DNA of 64,000 nucleotides, from positions 42,149 to 106,148 of the forward strand of contig NZ_JACLAL010000008.1 in assembly GCF_014280875.1 (NCBI RefSeq), given 5' to 3'. A model generated the notes under the pieces. It did no database searches and was not told the DNA's origin. It saw nothing but the letters and a program-made list of their open reading frames with translations. Every line of letters starts with the position of its first letter. The stretch's first letter is position 1. This DNA comes from Paenirhizobium daejeonense (lineage in GTDB: Bacteria; Pseudomonadota; Alphaproteobacteria; Rhizobiales; Rhizobiaceae). Positions 7,129 to 15,783 of the stretch are shown here, piece by piece. The position numbers and the translations under genes were made by a program.

Positions 7129-8244
7129 ATGGTTGCCGATTGGGGAGATGCATGCGCCGGCGTGGCGCGGTGTCCGGCAGCCGACGGGCGGCGATATTCC
7201 GGCGGGTGGACATTGGGCACGAGGCGGCGACGTCAACGGCAGGAACGGGTAACGCTTCTCGATGTGGCAACCGCAGCGGGGGTGAGTTCGATCACGGTTT
7301 CGAGGGCGCTGCGCAATCCTGAAAAGGTGTCGCCGGCGCTTCGCGAAACCATAATGAAATTCGTCGAGAGCATGGGCTATGTCCCCGATTTCGCGGCGAG
7401 GGCGCTGGCCAGCCAGAACAGCGGAATCATCGGCGTGTTGTCGCCGGCGCTGACGAATTATTCCTTCATTGGCATCATGCGCGGCATCGAGGATCGTGTC
7501 CGCTCTACCGATATGCGCATCCAGTATGCCAACACTCACTTTGAACCGGCCGACGAGATCAGGCAGTTGCGGCTGTTCTTTGCCCAGAATCCGTCGGGGA
7601 TTATCATTGCGGGCGTTGAAGAACACCCGGATGTCTTGGACCTGTTGCGCAAGGCGCCTTGCCCTGTGGTGCAGATCATGGACGTCAATGGCGACCCCGT
7701 GGACATGTCGATTGGTATCAGTCACCGCTTCGCCGCCGAAACGGCGACCGCGCACCTGATCGAGCGCGGTTTTCGCCGGATCGCATTATTGGGCGGTCGA
7801 TGGGATATTCGCAGCCGGCGTCGTTTCGATGGTTATCGCACCGTCATGGAGAAGGCGGGATTATACGACCCCGAGCTGGTGTTCTCGCTCGATGCGCATA
7901 CCAGTGTCGGCCTGGGGGGCCATCTGCTCGAACGCCTGCTGCGGCAGGCGCCGGATGCCGATGCCGCATTCTGTCATAATGACGATATAGCCCTGGGCGT
8001 GCTGTTCGAATGCCAGCGTCGCGGCATCCGGTTGCCCGAGGATTTCGGCATCTGCGGGTTCAACGATCTTGAATATGCGAACGTGTCGAAACCGAGCCTG
8101 ACGACGGTGCGCGTGCCCCGTTACGAGATCGGCTACAGGGCGGTCGACATGATCGTGCGCGCCTCCGGCAGCGGCAACCAGCCGGAAGCTCAGATCGATC
8201 TGGGTTTCCATCTGGTCGAGCGTGAGACGACGGCCCGTTACTGA
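7129..8244 (+). CDS. LacI/GntR-type transcriptional repressor
   Basis: The protein has an N-terminal LacI helix-turn-helix (VTLLDVATAAGVSSITVSRA), a hinge (NPEKVSPALRETI...GYVPD) and a periplasmic-binding-like sugar domain (GIIGVLSPALTNYSF to the end). The sequence is closest in style to gluconate-type GntR repressors. The start is uncertain: ATG 7129 gives 371 aa but lacks an RBS and adds about 39 non-typical residues. TTG 7213, nearer the HTH, is preceded by a GGGTGG-like sequence and may be the true start. No sugar genes are adjacent, so its target and effector are unknown. Confidence 0.82.
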   Translation: MVADWGDACAGVARCPAADGRRYSGGWTLGTRRRRQRQERVTLLDVATAAGVSSITVSRALRNPEKVSPALRETIMKFVESMGYVPDFAARALASQNSGIIGVLSPALTNYSFIGIMRGIEDRVRSTDMRIQYANTHFEPADEIRQLRLFFAQNPSGIIIAGVEEHPDVLDLLRKAPCPVVQIMDVNGDPVDMSIGISHRFAAETATAHLIERGFRRIALLGGRWDIRSRRRFDGYRTVMEKAGLYDPELVFSLDAHTSVGLGGHLLERLLRQAPDADAAFCHNDDIALGVLFECQRRGIRLPEDFGICGFNDLEYANVSKPSLTTVRVPRYEIGYRAVDMIVRASGSGNQPEAQIDLGFHLVERETTARY

Positions 8245-8265
8245 AGCCAGCCTTGACGTTTGACT

Positions 8266-8790
8266 CTAGCCTTGCTTGTCGCCGTAGTCGCATCCCTTTT
8301 CCGGCGAAAAGTCCATGGTTCCGTCGGCTTTGAAAACCTCCGGATTTTCCGTGTAGACCGGCCCGATTACCAGCGGCTTCGCCGGTAGCACGCTCTGGTC
8401 CATGCTGGAGATGACGGTCGTCTCCAAGGATTGAAGCAGCTTTCCCGAGGCGTTGACGATTCGGATCGAGACGGCATAGGGATGCTCCTTGCGCACGCAA
8501 TGGAGCGCGGGGCTTTCCAGCGTGACCTTGTCCCAGAAGGGGAAGATCTTCTCCCGAATCCTGAGCGGTTCGCCTCCCGCCGGGTTCTCGAACGTGGCCT
8601 CCGCATAGCTTTCATCAGGCAGGGGTGCGTTGCGGGCAAGGGTCAGCAGATAAGTGGCCCTAGCAACCCGATAGTTGAAGACAAAGACCTTGCCGGAGAT
8701 CGCAAGCGGTCCTTCCTCCTCGCGCTGGCAACCTGCAAGCGGCAGGACGAGGGAGAGCAGAAGTACGACGCATGCAGTGCGGGCGGTCAT
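8266..8790 (-). CDS. lipoprotein of unknown function
   Basis: This 174-aa protein has a type II signal peptide (MTARTACVVLLLSLVLPLAGC, cut here after LPLAG). The mature part is beta-rich and contains YAVSIRIVNASGKLLQSLE and a C-terminal EKGCDYG. An upstream in-frame extension was rejected because it would place the signal peptide internally. Its ATG overlaps the stop of the CGNR regulator gene by 4 bp (ATGA), so the two are translationally coupled. It runs convergently with the LacI gene. The role is unknown; it may be a periplasmic partner of whatever the CGNR protein controls. Confidence 0.78.
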   Translation of the reverse strand: MTARTACVVLLLSLVLPLAGCQREEEGPLAISGKVFVFNYRVARATYLLTLARNAPLPDESYAEATFENPAGGEPLRIREKIFPFWDKVTLESPALHCVRKEHPYAVSIRIVNASGKLLQSLETTVISSMDQSVLPAKPLVIGPVYTENPEVFKADGTMDFSPEKGCDYGDKQG

Positions 8791-9335
8791 GAATGGTCGT
8801 CCTTCTGCTTGCGGTAGTGCCTGCTTGCCTTCACACGGTTGCCGCAAACCGCCATGTCGCACCAAATGCGGCTTCGGTTCTTGCTCTTGTCGAGAAACAG
8901 CCAGCCGCAATTACCGCAGATTTTCATGCGCTCCGGCTGGGGTGCACTGATCAACGCCAGCGAGGAGTGCGCCGTTGCGGATTCCAGCGATTGTTCGCTC
9001 GTTGCCGACCTCAGAGCGTCGGCAACCGCGTCCAGCAGATCGGCGAGAAGCTGGCGGTTGTTTGTGCCCAGTGTGCGTTGGCGAAAATAGCGATCGATCG
9101 CCTCTCGCAAGGCGATCAGCCCCTGCCTGTTTTCCGGAGGTGTTGCCACGAGTTCGCCGAACAGTGCCTTCTCCGCGGAGAAGGTTGAGGCCGCAGCAGC
9201 GAACGCGTCCATCTGACCATGCTCTGCGAAGCGGTCGATGGTGCGGGCCGCATCGAAGCGCAGGATGACGCTGTTCGCGACATCAAGCGCCAGCGCGCCG
9301 CCAGCAAAACGGTGAGGGGTCCAAGAAAAGGTCAT
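8787..9335 (-). CDS. CGNR zinc-finger / ABATE-domain transcriptional regulator
   Basis: This 182-aa protein has an N-terminal ABATE (putative stress-responsive regulator) region and a C-terminal CGNR zinc finger. The probable Zn ligands are C140, C143, C159 and C164, in CGNCGWLFLD and WCDMAVCGNR, followed by basic KASRHYRKQK. The family is a predicted one-component DNA-binding regulator whose ligands are mostly unknown. It is divergent from an orphan LivH-type permease, with a 30-bp inverted repeat between the two starts. That strongly suggests direct control of the permease and itself. Confidence 0.88.
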   Translation of the reverse strand: MTFSWTPHRFAGGALALDVANSVILRFDAARTIDRFAEHGQMDAFAAAASTFSAEKALFGELVATPPENRQGLIALREAIDRYFRQRTLGTNNRQLLADLLDAVADALRSATSEQSLESATAHSSLALISAPQPERMKICGNCGWLFLDKSKNRSRIWCDMAVCGNRVKASRHYRKQKDDHS

Positions 9336-9343
9336 GCGGAATT

Positions 9344-9373
9344 ATAACTGGTAAAATAAACTTTACTAGTTAT
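9344..9373. promoter_or_regulatory. 12-bp-arm inverted repeat between CGNR regulator and permease, likely operator
   Basis: ATAACTGGTAAA (9344-9355) and TTTACTAGTTAT (9362-9373) form a dyad with 11 of 12 matches and a 6-bp spacer. It fills most of the 56-bp divergent intergenic region, where both promoters must lie, so it probably binds the CGNR protein. Confidence 0.6.
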
Positions 9374-9391
9374 AAAAAATGACAGGAGGAA

Positions 9392-10291
9392 ATGATGACC
9401 TACCTGTTGCAGCAACTGGCGAATGCCTTGCCGATTTCCGCGCTCTATGCGGCGCTGGCGTTTGGTTATGCGTTGGCCTTCGGCATGACGCGCCGCCCGG
9501 ATATCACCTACGGCGCTTTGTTTGCCTTTGCGGGACAGGTATTCCTGCTGTTCGCGCATATCGGCTGGAACAGGCTGTTCCTCATATTGCCGGCCACACT
9601 GGCGCTCGCGGCTGCCGCTTCGTTTCTTTATACGACTGTTGCCGGCTGGAGCATTGTCCGGCATGTGCTGCGCCCGTTGCATGGCGCGAGCACCAACGCG
9701 GTTATCGTGGCGTCTCTGGCGCTGGTCATCCTGCTTTCGGAAATCATGCGTCTGTCGATGAACAGCCGTGAACTCTGGCTCTCTCCCTTTCTGAACGCGC
9801 GCGTCGTCTTCTGGCAGGGGGAAGGAGGCGATGTCGGCCTGACGGTTATACAAATCGGTAGTGTCGTACTCATGGCCGGCCTCTTGGCCCTGGGGCATCT
9901 GCTGATGGCACGCACGCGTTTGGGCAGGGACTGGCGGGCAGTTGCGGACGATCCGCGCGCCGCGCGCCTTTGCGGCGTGAATGCCGATGGCGTCTTCGTG
10001 CTGTCCTATGTGGCCGCAGCATCGATTGCCGCGATCTGCGGCACCCTCGCAACGTCTTATTATGGCTCGATGGATTTTGCCTCAGGCCTGCTATTCGGCC
10101 TCAAAGTCGTGCTGATTGCCGCGGTTGGTGGTTACTCCGTGCCGTTGAAATCGGCGGCTGGAGCAGCCGTCGTGGGTCTATCGGAAACGCTATGGAGCGG
10201 CTATGCACCCATCCTCTGGCGGGATGCCGCGATTATTTCAGCGCTGGTGCTGTTACTGGTGGCAAGCCGTCGGGAACGCGTCATTCCCTGA
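9392..10291 (+). CDS. LivH-type ABC transporter permease, orphan
   Basis: This 299-aa inner-membrane protein has about eight hydrophobic helices and the branched-chain amino-acid permease architecture (LivH/BPD_transp_2). The signature loop is LLMARTRLGRDWRAVADDPRAARLCGVN (cytoplasmic, about residues 171-198; quoted in part: GRDWRAVADDPRAARL). AGGAGG 2 nt before the ATG is a strong RBS. No ATPase, second permease or binding protein lies nearby, so the subunits are supplied elsewhere or the protein has another role. Divergent from the CGNR regulator, it is presumably induced by that regulator's ligand. Confidence 0.8.
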   Translation: MMTYLLQQLANALPISALYAALAFGYALAFGMTRRPDITYGALFAFAGQVFLLFAHIGWNRLFLILPATLALAAAASFLYTTVAGWSIVRHVLRPLHGASTNAVIVASLALVILLSEIMRLSMNSRELWLSPFLNARVVFWQGEGGDVGLTVIQIGSVVLMAGLLALGHLLMARTRLGRDWRAVADDPRAARLCGVNADGVFVLSYVAAASIAAICGTLATSYYGSMDFASGLLFGLKVVLIAAVGGYSVPLKSAAGAAVVGLSETLWSGYAPILWRDAAIISALVLLLVASRRERVIP

Positions 10292-10357
10292 AAGGCTCGA
10301 TCTCTTTTTTACGCAATTCCGGACGCAAAGCCGCTGCACACCTTTTCTGGAATTGCA

Positions 10358-10819
10358 TCAGCTCCACTTGTCGCGAGCACGATCGTCGGCATCCTTGGCG
10401 CTGACCCACTGGCCGCTCGTGCCATCCTGCATGTGTTCCTTCTTCCAGAAAGGGGCGGCAGTCTTTAGATAGTCCATCACGAAGTTGGCGCCGTCGAAGG
10501 CAGCCTGCCGATGCGGCGAGGCGGCGATGACCAGCACGATCTGCTCGCCGGATTCAATGCGTCCGAAACGGTGGATGGCGGTGAGGGCCTGCAACTGGAA
10601 GCGCTCGATGGCCTCCAGCGCGATTCGGCGCATCTCGGCCTCGGCCATGCCGGGATAGTGTTCCAGTTCAAGCGCGGTAAGCGCTCCACCCTCGTCGCGG
10701 CAAAGGCCGGTAAAGGAGACGAGTGCGCCGATATCCCGGCGGCCGTTGGTGATCGCAGCCGTCTCCGTCGCAACGTCGAAATCCGTGGATTGCACGCGGA
10801 TGGTCGGAAGGATGGTCAT
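10358..10819 (-). CDS. moaE: molybdopterin synthase large subunit MoaE
   Basis: This 153-aa catalytic subunit of molybdopterin synthase converts precursor Z (cPMP) to molybdopterin using sulfur from MoaD. MoaE features seen are FTGLCRDEGG, LELEHYPGMAE, HRFGRIESGEQIVLV, SPHRQAAF and the catalytic-lysine segment DYLKTAAPFWKKE. The ATG at 10819 is preceded by AGGAAGAG; earlier in-frame residues are not MoaE-like. moaD lies 68 bp upstream on the same strand. The cofactor would serve molybdoenzymes such as the oxidoreductase at 18598-20712. Confidence 0.95.
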   Translation of the reverse strand: MTILPTIRVQSTDFDVATETAAITNGRRDIGALVSFTGLCRDEGGALTALELEHYPGMAEAEMRRIALEAIERFQLQALTAIHRFGRIESGEQIVLVIAASPHRQAAFDGANFVMDYLKTAAPFWKKEHMQDGTSGQWVSAKDADDRARDKWS

Positions 10820-10887
10820 GCTCTCTTCCTTGATGTCTTCACCGGAAACGCAGGCGGATGCGGTATGCCTGCCTGAAGTCCCCCGGA

Positions 10888-11142
10888 TCACCCACCGGTC
10901 ATCGGGGGGAACAGGCCGATCTCGCGCGCACCCGCGATGGGTTCGTCATGCTCCACATGTTCCTGGTTGATCGCCACGCGAATGGCCTCGGGAAACTGGA
11001 GGGCGTTTTCGTATTCCTCGCCAAGCGTCGCGAGATGGGCGATCAGGTCGCCTGCCGTCCTCACGTCGGCGGGAAGCTCGATCTCTTCCTCGCCCTTGCC
11101 GATTCGTTCCCGCACCCAGGCAAAATAGACGAGTTTCACCAT
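10888..11142 (-). CDS. moaD: molybdopterin synthase sulfur-carrier subunit MoaD
   Basis: This 84-aa ubiquitin-like protein starts MVKLVYFAWVRERIG and ends in the essential Gly-Gly (FPPMTGG), which is thiocarboxylated and feeds sulfur to MoaE. Residues DVRTAGDLIAHL and VAINQEHVEHDEPI are typical of MoaD. The longer upstream in-frame extension overlaps pgsA and is not family-like. The start is 2 bp from the pgsA stop, so pgsA-moaD-moaE form one operon. Confidence 0.93.
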   Translation of the reverse strand: MVKLVYFAWVRERIGKGEEEIELPADVRTAGDLIAHLATLGEEYENALQFPEAIRVAINQEHVEHDEPIAGAREIGLFPPMTGG

Positions 11143-11144
11143 CC

Positions 11145-11780
11145 CTATTCGTCCACGATGTGCTTCACGCCGGCCTTGAAGTAGTCGTAGCCCGTGTACA
11201 TGGTCAGTGCAGCAGCGATCCACAGCATGAAGATGCCGGCATATGTGACGATCGGCAGGACGGATTGGACATCGCCCGCCGCAGATACGCCATGGATGAG
11301 GCGGTCGACATAGGCATCGCCCGCCGAACCGGCCAGCAAGAGAGCGATGGCGACCATCTGGATCGTCGTCTTCCACTTGGCGATGCGGGTCACCGGGACC
11401 GAGACCGTGAGTGCTGCAAGATATTCGCGAAGGCCGGAAACGAGGATTTCGCGGCACAGGATGATGATCGCCGCCCAGATCGTCCAGCCGGCGATTGTGC
11501 CATCAGCCGCCATCAGCAGCAGGACCGAGGCGACGAGCAGCTTGTCGGCGATCGGGTCGAGCATGCGGCCGATATTGGACGTCTGGTTCCAGATGCGGGC
11601 GAGATAACCATCGAAGAAGTCTGTGATCGAGGCGATGATGAAGAGCCACAGCGCCGTCCAGCGGGCGAAGTCGGAACTCTGCAGCTTGCCCTCGACGAAG
11701 AAGCAGAGAACGATGATCGGCACGGCCACGATGCGCGCGTATGTCAGGATATTCGGAAGATTGTATGCGCGCGATGCCAT
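11145..11780 (-). CDS. pgsA: CDP-diacylglycerol-glycerol-3-phosphate 3-phosphatidyltransferase
   Basis: This 211-aa inner-membrane enzyme makes phosphatidylglycerol-phosphate, the committed step to phosphatidylglycerol and cardiolipin. The CDP-alcohol phosphotransferase signature DG-x2-AR-x8-G-x3-D-x3-D is seen in FFDGYLARIWNQTSNIGRML followed by DPIAD. Several hydrophobic helices follow, with CREILVSGLREY as the PgsA-typical cytoplasmic loop. It sits between uvrC and moaD on the minus strand. A terminator-like hairpin ends uvrC, so pgsA probably has its own promoter in the 115-bp gap. Confidence 0.95.
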   Translation of the reverse strand: MASRAYNLPNILTYARIVAVPIIVLCFFVEGKLQSSDFARWTALWLFIIASITDFFDGYLARIWNQTSNIGRMLDPIADKLLVASVLLLMAADGTIAGWTIWAAIIILCREILVSGLREYLAALTVSVPVTRIAKWKTTIQMVAIALLLAGSAGDAYVDRLIHGVSAAGDVQSVLPIVTYAGIFMLWIAAALTMYTGYDYFKAGVKHIVDE

Positions 11781-11865
11781 GATGCCCTGCTGCCGGAAGA
11801 TTTCGTTCGTAGATGACGGCTTTAAACCTGTAGCGTCAACCCAAGTTTTTTGAATCGTCTATAAG

Positions 11866-11912
11866 AAAACGCCGCCTGTCACATGCTTCGTGACGTCAGT
11901 CTGCGGCGTTTT
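11866..11912 (-). terminator. compound terminator hairpin overlapping the uvrC 3' end
   Basis: AAAACGCCGC (11866-11875) and GCGGCGTTTT (11903-11912) form a perfect 10-bp outer stem. Inside, GTCAC-atgcttc-GTGAC forms a second stem. On the minus strand the 3' arm ends in TTTTCTT. The uvrC stop codon (11896-11898) lies between the arms, so the last uvrC codons form the 5' arm. Confidence 0.6.
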
Positions 11913-13923
11913 CATGGAAGTGATTGTAGACCAGACGCGCCACGGCTTCCGAAATGCCGTCGACCGCCAGAAGGTCGGACATGGCGGCACGCGAAACGGC
12001 CTTTGCGGTGCCGAAATGCTGGAGCAGAGCCCTTTTGCGAGTCGGTCCGACCCCCGAGATTTCGTCGAGCGGGTTTTTCGCCATTTCCTTCTTGCGGCGA
12101 GCCCGGTGTGAACCGATTGCAAATCGGTGGGCCTCGTCGCGCAGGCGCTGGATGAAATAGAGAACCGGGTCGCGTGGCGGCAGGGTAAAGTCGGGCTTGC
12201 CCTCTGCGAAAAAGCGTTCGCGGCCTGCGTCGCGGTCAACGCCCTTGGCTACGCCGATGGCTGTCACACAGTCGCGGATACCGAGTTCGTCGAGTATGGC
12301 GCGCACCGCAGTCATCTGGCCCTGGCCGCCATCGATGAGGATCACGTCGGGCCATGCCGGGAAGGGGGCGTCTGCCGAATCGTCTACGGGAGCCGAACGG
12401 TCCGGCTTGCCTTCTTCCTTCAGCAGGCGTGAGAACCGCCGCGTCATCACCTCGCGCATCATGCCAAAGTCGTCGCCCGGTGTGATGTCGGTCGAGCGGA
12501 TGTTGAACTTGCGGTACTGTCCCTTGATGAAGCCTTCCGGCCCCGCCACGACCATGCCGCCGACGGCATTGGTGCCCATGATGTGGGAGTTGTCGTAGAT
12601 CTCGATCCGGCGCGGGACGTAGGCAAGGCCGAAGGTCTCCGCGAAACCTGCAAGCAGGCGCGACTGCGAAGCCGTCTCGGCGAGCTTGCGGCCATGGGCC
12701 TCGCGCGCATTGGCGCTGACATGATCCACCAGATCCTTTTTCTCGCCCCGCTGCGGCACGAGGATCGAGACCTTGTGTCCGGTCTTCTCCGTGAGCGCCG
12801 TCGCCAGCAGATCCTGCTCCTCGATGGCTTCGGAGAGGAGGATCTGCCGGGGACAGGGCTTGTCGTCGTAGAACTGTGCCAAGAAGGCGTTGAGCACCTC
12901 GGCTCCGGTGAGCTGCGGGTCTGCCTTCGGGAAATAGGCGCGGTTGCCCCAGTTCTGTCCGGTGCGGAAGAAGAAGACCTGAATGCAGGAAAGCCCGCCC
13001 TCGTGATGGATGGCGAAGACATCGGCCTCTTCGACGCCGGCGGGATTGATGCCCTGATGGCTCTGGACATGGGAGAGCCCGGCAAGGCGGTCGCGGAACA
13101 CGGCGGCACGCTCGAAGTCCAGATCCTCGGCCGCCTCGTTCATGGACCGCGCCATGGCCTCCTTGACGTTCTGGCTCTTGCCGGAAAGGAAGTCCTTGGC
13201 CTCCTTGACGAGACCGGCATAGCCTTCGTCACTGATTTCGTGGGTGCACGGGGCAGAGCAGCGCTTGATCTGATAGAGCAGGCACGGCCTCGTGCGCGTC
13301 TCGAACACGCTGTCGGTACAGGTGCGCAGCAGAAACGCCCGTTGCAGAGAGTTGATCGTGCGGCCAACCGCGCTGGCGGAAGCGAAGGGGCCGAAATAGT
13401 CGCCCTTGCGCGCTCGCGCGCCGCGATGCTTGTAGATCGCGGGAGCGCGGCTGTCGCCGGTGATCAGGATGTAGGGAAAGCTCTTGTCGTCGCGAAGCAG
13501 CACGTTAAAGCGCGGCCGTAAGCGCTTGATCAGATTCGCTTCCAGCAGCAGCGCCTCGACCTCGGTCCGGGTCGTGACGAATTCCATGTGCACGGTCTCG
13601 CGCACCATGCGCGTCAGCCGGTTGGAATGGAGCCGTCCCTGCGCATAGTTGCTGACGCGCTTCTTCAGGCTGCGCGCCTTGCCGACATAAAGAACGTCGC
13701 CATCGGAATTCAGCATGCGGTAGACGCCGGGGCCGTTCGGCAACTGCTTGACGAATTCTCCGATCAGCGCAGCACCTGTCAGCCCCTCATGGCTGGCTCC
13801 GCCTTCGTTCCAGTCGATGGCGGTCGCGGCTTGCGGAGCTTCCGGTTCGACGATGGCGTCATCGTCTTCCTCTTCCGTTTCGTCGTAGAGAATGCCGCCA
13901 TCCGGCAGCTTTCCTCCGGTCAT
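11896..13923 (-). CDS. uvrC: excinuclease ABC subunit C
   Basis: This 675-aa nuclease makes both incisions of UvrABC nucleotide-excision repair. In order it shows an acidic N-terminal extension (about 50 residues, [14 protein letters not shown]), a GIY-YIG domain (GPGVYRML, then [15 protein letters not shown]), a Cys-containing segment ([14 protein letters not shown]), a UVR motif ([18 protein letters not shown]), the RNase H-like endonuclease region ([20 protein letters not shown]) and C-terminal helix-hairpin-helix repeats ([17 protein letters not shown]). It overlaps the upstream SDR gene by 4 bp (ATGA), so the two are co-translated. The long acidic N-terminus is commonly seen in rhizobial UvrC. 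Confidence 0.97.
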   Translation of the reverse strand: MTGGKLPDGGILYDETEEEDDDAIVEPEAPQAATAIDWNEGGASHEGLTGAALIGEFVKQLPNGPGVYRMLNSDGDVLYVGKARSLKKRVSNYAQGRLHSNRLTRMVRETVHMEFVTTRTEVEALLLEANLIKRLRPRFNVLLRDDKSFPYILITGDSRAPAIYKHRGARARKGDYFGPFASASAVGRTINSLQRAFLLRTCTDSVFETRTRPCLLYQIKRCSAPCTHEISDEGYAGLVKEAKDFLSGKSQNVKEAMARSMNEAAEDLDFERAAVFRDRLAGLSHVQSHQGINPAGVEEADVFAIHHEGGLSCIQVFFFRTGQNWGNRAYFPKADPQLTGAEVLNAFLAQFYDDKPCPRQILLSEAIEEQDLLATALTEKTGHKVSILVPQRGEKKDLVDHVSANAREAHGRKLAETASQSRLLAGFAETFGLAYVPRRIEIYDNSHIMGTNAVGGMVVAGPEGFIKGQYRKFNIRSTDITPGDDFGMMREVMTRRFSRLLKEEGKPDRSAPVDDSADAPFPAWPDVILIDGGQGQMTAVRAILDELGIRDCVTAIGVAKGVDRDAGRERFFAEGKPDFTLPPRDPVLYFIQRLRDEAHRFAIGSHRARRKKEMAKNPLDEISGVGPTRKRALLQHFGTAKAVSRAAMSDLLAVDGISEAVARLVYNHFHENAAD

Positions 13924-14687
13924 TCATTGATCTCCGTGGCGCCCGGCACTCGCCAGGCGAGATGTTGCCCGCCGTCCAGCGCAATCATTTGGCCGGTGAT
14001 CGACGGTGTGTCAAAAAGAAAGCGGATCGTCCGCCCGAATTCCTCCAGCCGCGGACCCTGTTCAAGCGGCAGCGCATCGATCTGTGCCTGAAAATCGGCT
14101 TCCGCCTGACGCGCGCTCTTCAGCGTCGGTCCGGGACCGATCGCATTCACCCTGACACGCGGGGCAAAGGCCTGCGCCATGGTGTGAGTCGCCGTCATCA
14201 GCGCCGACTTCGACAATGTATAGGAAAAAAATCTTGGCGTCAGCGCCAGAACCCGCTGGTCGATGATGTTGACGATCAGGCCATGGGCATCGGGCGGCAA
14301 TTGCTGGAGGAGGGCGGCTGAGAGGATCGAGGGCGCTCGCACATGGAGGTCGAAGTGTTGGGAGAAATGGTCGGCATTGAAGTTCTCGGCGCTGTCTTCG
14401 AGGAAAACCGAGGCGTTGTTGACCAGAAGACCGACCGGTCCAAGTTCCGCTGTCGCCATCCTCATCAATTCTGCAGTTTCATAGGCGTCACACAAATCGG
14501 CTTTCAGGGCGATCGCCTTGCATCCTTCGGCGCGTAATCGTGCGGCAAGCTCCTCGGCCTCTGCAAACGATCCGTTGCCATGGATTGCGATGGCAAAATC
14601 GTGGCGCGCCAAGTCTTCCGCAATGGCTGCACCAAGTCTCTTTGCGGAACCGGTCACCAGAGCTGTCTTCGGTATGCTTGCTTTCAT
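13920..14687 (-). CDS. short-chain dehydrogenase/reductase, pteridine-reductase-like
   Basis: This 255-aa NAD(P)-dependent oxidoreductase has the Rossmann motif TGSAKRLG (residues 12-19), NNAS, a catalytic Tyr-Lys pair YTLSK, and NAIGPGPTL. The Arg in TGSAKRLG resembles FolM/pteridine reductases that prefer NADPH, so a dihydropterin substrate is possible but unproven. It heads the SDR-uvrC unit on the minus strand and shares ATGA with uvrC. The upstream 365-bp region is AT-rich and carries a CtrA-like site facing the porin gene. Confidence 0.85.
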   Translation of the reverse strand: MKASIPKTALVTGSAKRLGAAIAEDLARHDFAIAIHGNGSFAEAEELAARLRAEGCKAIALKADLCDAYETAELMRMATAELGPVGLLVNNASVFLEDSAENFNADHFSQHFDLHVRAPSILSAALLQQLPPDAHGLIVNIIDQRVLALTPRFFSYTLSKSALMTATHTMAQAFAPRVRVNAIGPGPTLKSARQAEADFQAQIDALPLEQGPRLEEFGRTIRFLFDTPSITGQMIALDGGQHLAWRVPGATEINE

Positions 14688-14799
14688 TACGATCCAACCC
14701 GATTACCTGTGATGCTGCTGGGCATATATGTCGTGTGGCGGTGCGTTGCACAGGGGGTGCGAAAATCTTTTCGCATCAAATGCCTGGGAAATACTTTGA

Positions 14800-14814
14800 T
14801 TAACTTAAGTTTAA
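14800..14814. promoter_or_regulatory. full CtrA-type box (TTAA-N7-TTAA) upstream of the porin gene
   Basis: The 365-bp gap 14688-15052 between the SDR and the porin has no gene. It is AT-rich and holds TTAA-CTTAAGT-TTAA at 14800-14814, a perfect-spacing CtrA half-site pair. It also holds a TTTGTTA-tggt-TAACAAA dyad (14848-14865). The long leader ends in AAGGAGA before the porin ATG. AT-richness raises the chance of a random match. Confidence 0.45.
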
Positions 14815-15052
14815 TTTGGGTTGAATTCAGTAATTTTGCGTTTATGGTTTGTTATGGTTAACAAATTTCCTGTTGTTTTAAAGCAACATCCCATTTTGGT
14901 CACTGGTGTGCCACAATCATTTCATATTTTGGCTCTTTCAATTCCTCATTTCACCGCCATCTATTCCTTCGGAACGGGCAGGGATTTCTAACTATCGTTC
15001 TCGCCGCTGCTTGTAAGGATTAAGCGCGGCAGTGAACTGAAAGGAGACTATT

Positions 15053-15697
15053 ATGCGTACCCTCACTATGATTCTTCTGGCTTCCGCTACGAGCTTTGCT
15101 GCTATCCAGGTTGCAAGTGCCGCCGACGCCATCGACCAGATTCCGGAGGCTCCGGCCGCCACGGACAACTATGCAGCTCCGGCTGGCAACTGGTCCGGCG
15201 CCTATGTGGGCGGTATGGCTACCTACGACTTCGGCAAGTTCGACGGTGCAAAGAACCGTGATGCCAAGGGTCTGGGCGGCGCCGTCTACGGCGGTTACAA
15301 CATGCAGAACGGCCAGATCGTTTACGGTGGTGAAGCCGACATCGGTTATGCTGGCGAAGATGGCAATGCCGGTGCTGGCTACAAGGGCACCCAGGGTGTC
15401 AACGGCTCGATCCGTGGCCGCGTCGGTTACGACATGAATCCGTTCCTTGTATACGGTACAGCCGGTCTTGCCGTTACCAACAATGAACTGAAGAGCGCCA
15501 CCGACTCCGACGAGCGCCTTGCCGCTGGTTACACCGTCGGTGCCGGTGTTGAAGCCATGGTCACCGACAATGTCATGGCGCGTGTCGAGTATCGCTATAG
15601 CGACTACCAGAAGCGTGACTTCGACCTCGACGGTACGAAGGTTACCAAGGGCTTTGACGACCACAGCGTCAAGGTCGGTATGGGCATCAAGTTTTGA
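15053..15697 (+). CDS. outer-membrane beta-barrel protein, Omp25/Omp31 (RopB-like) family
   Basis: This 214-aa protein has a signal peptide (about 1-23, cleavage near ASAADA) and an eight-stranded porin-like barrel. Alternating Gly/aromatic strands include NWSGAYVGGMATYDFG, GGAVYGGYNMQNGQIVYGGE, GSIRGRVGYD and ARVEYRYSDY, and the C-terminal Phe (GMGIKF) is required for BAM recognition. It belongs to the abundant rhizobial/Brucella Omp25-Omp31 group, which stabilises the outer membrane. The strong RBS AAGGAGA, long AT-rich leader and excellent terminator suggest high expression. A CtrA-type box upstream hints at cell-cycle control. Confidence 0.9.
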   Translation: MRTLTMILLASATSFAAIQVASAADAIDQIPEAPAATDNYAAPAGNWSGAYVGGMATYDFGKFDGAKNRDAKGLGGAVYGGYNMQNGQIVYGGEADIGYAGEDGNAGAGYKGTQGVNGSIRGRVGYDMNPFLVYGTAGLAVTNNELKSATDSDERLAAGYTVGAGVEAMVTDNVMARVEYRYSDYQKRDFDLDGTKVTKGFDDHSVKVGMGIKF

Positions 15698-15720
15698 TCC
15701 TTGTCAGGATCGAACTCATG

Positions 15721-15749
15721 AAAAAGCCGGGCGCGAGCCCGGCTTTTTT
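15721..15749. terminator. strong bidirectional Rho-independent terminator
   Basis: AAAAAGCCGGGC-gcga-GCCCGGCTTTTTT is a perfect stem with an A-run on one side and a T-run on the other. It lies between the convergent porin and GST genes and can serve both. Confidence 0.92.
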
Positions 15750-15783
15750 GTTGCCTTGAATTTGTCGTGCAAGTCGCCGGACC

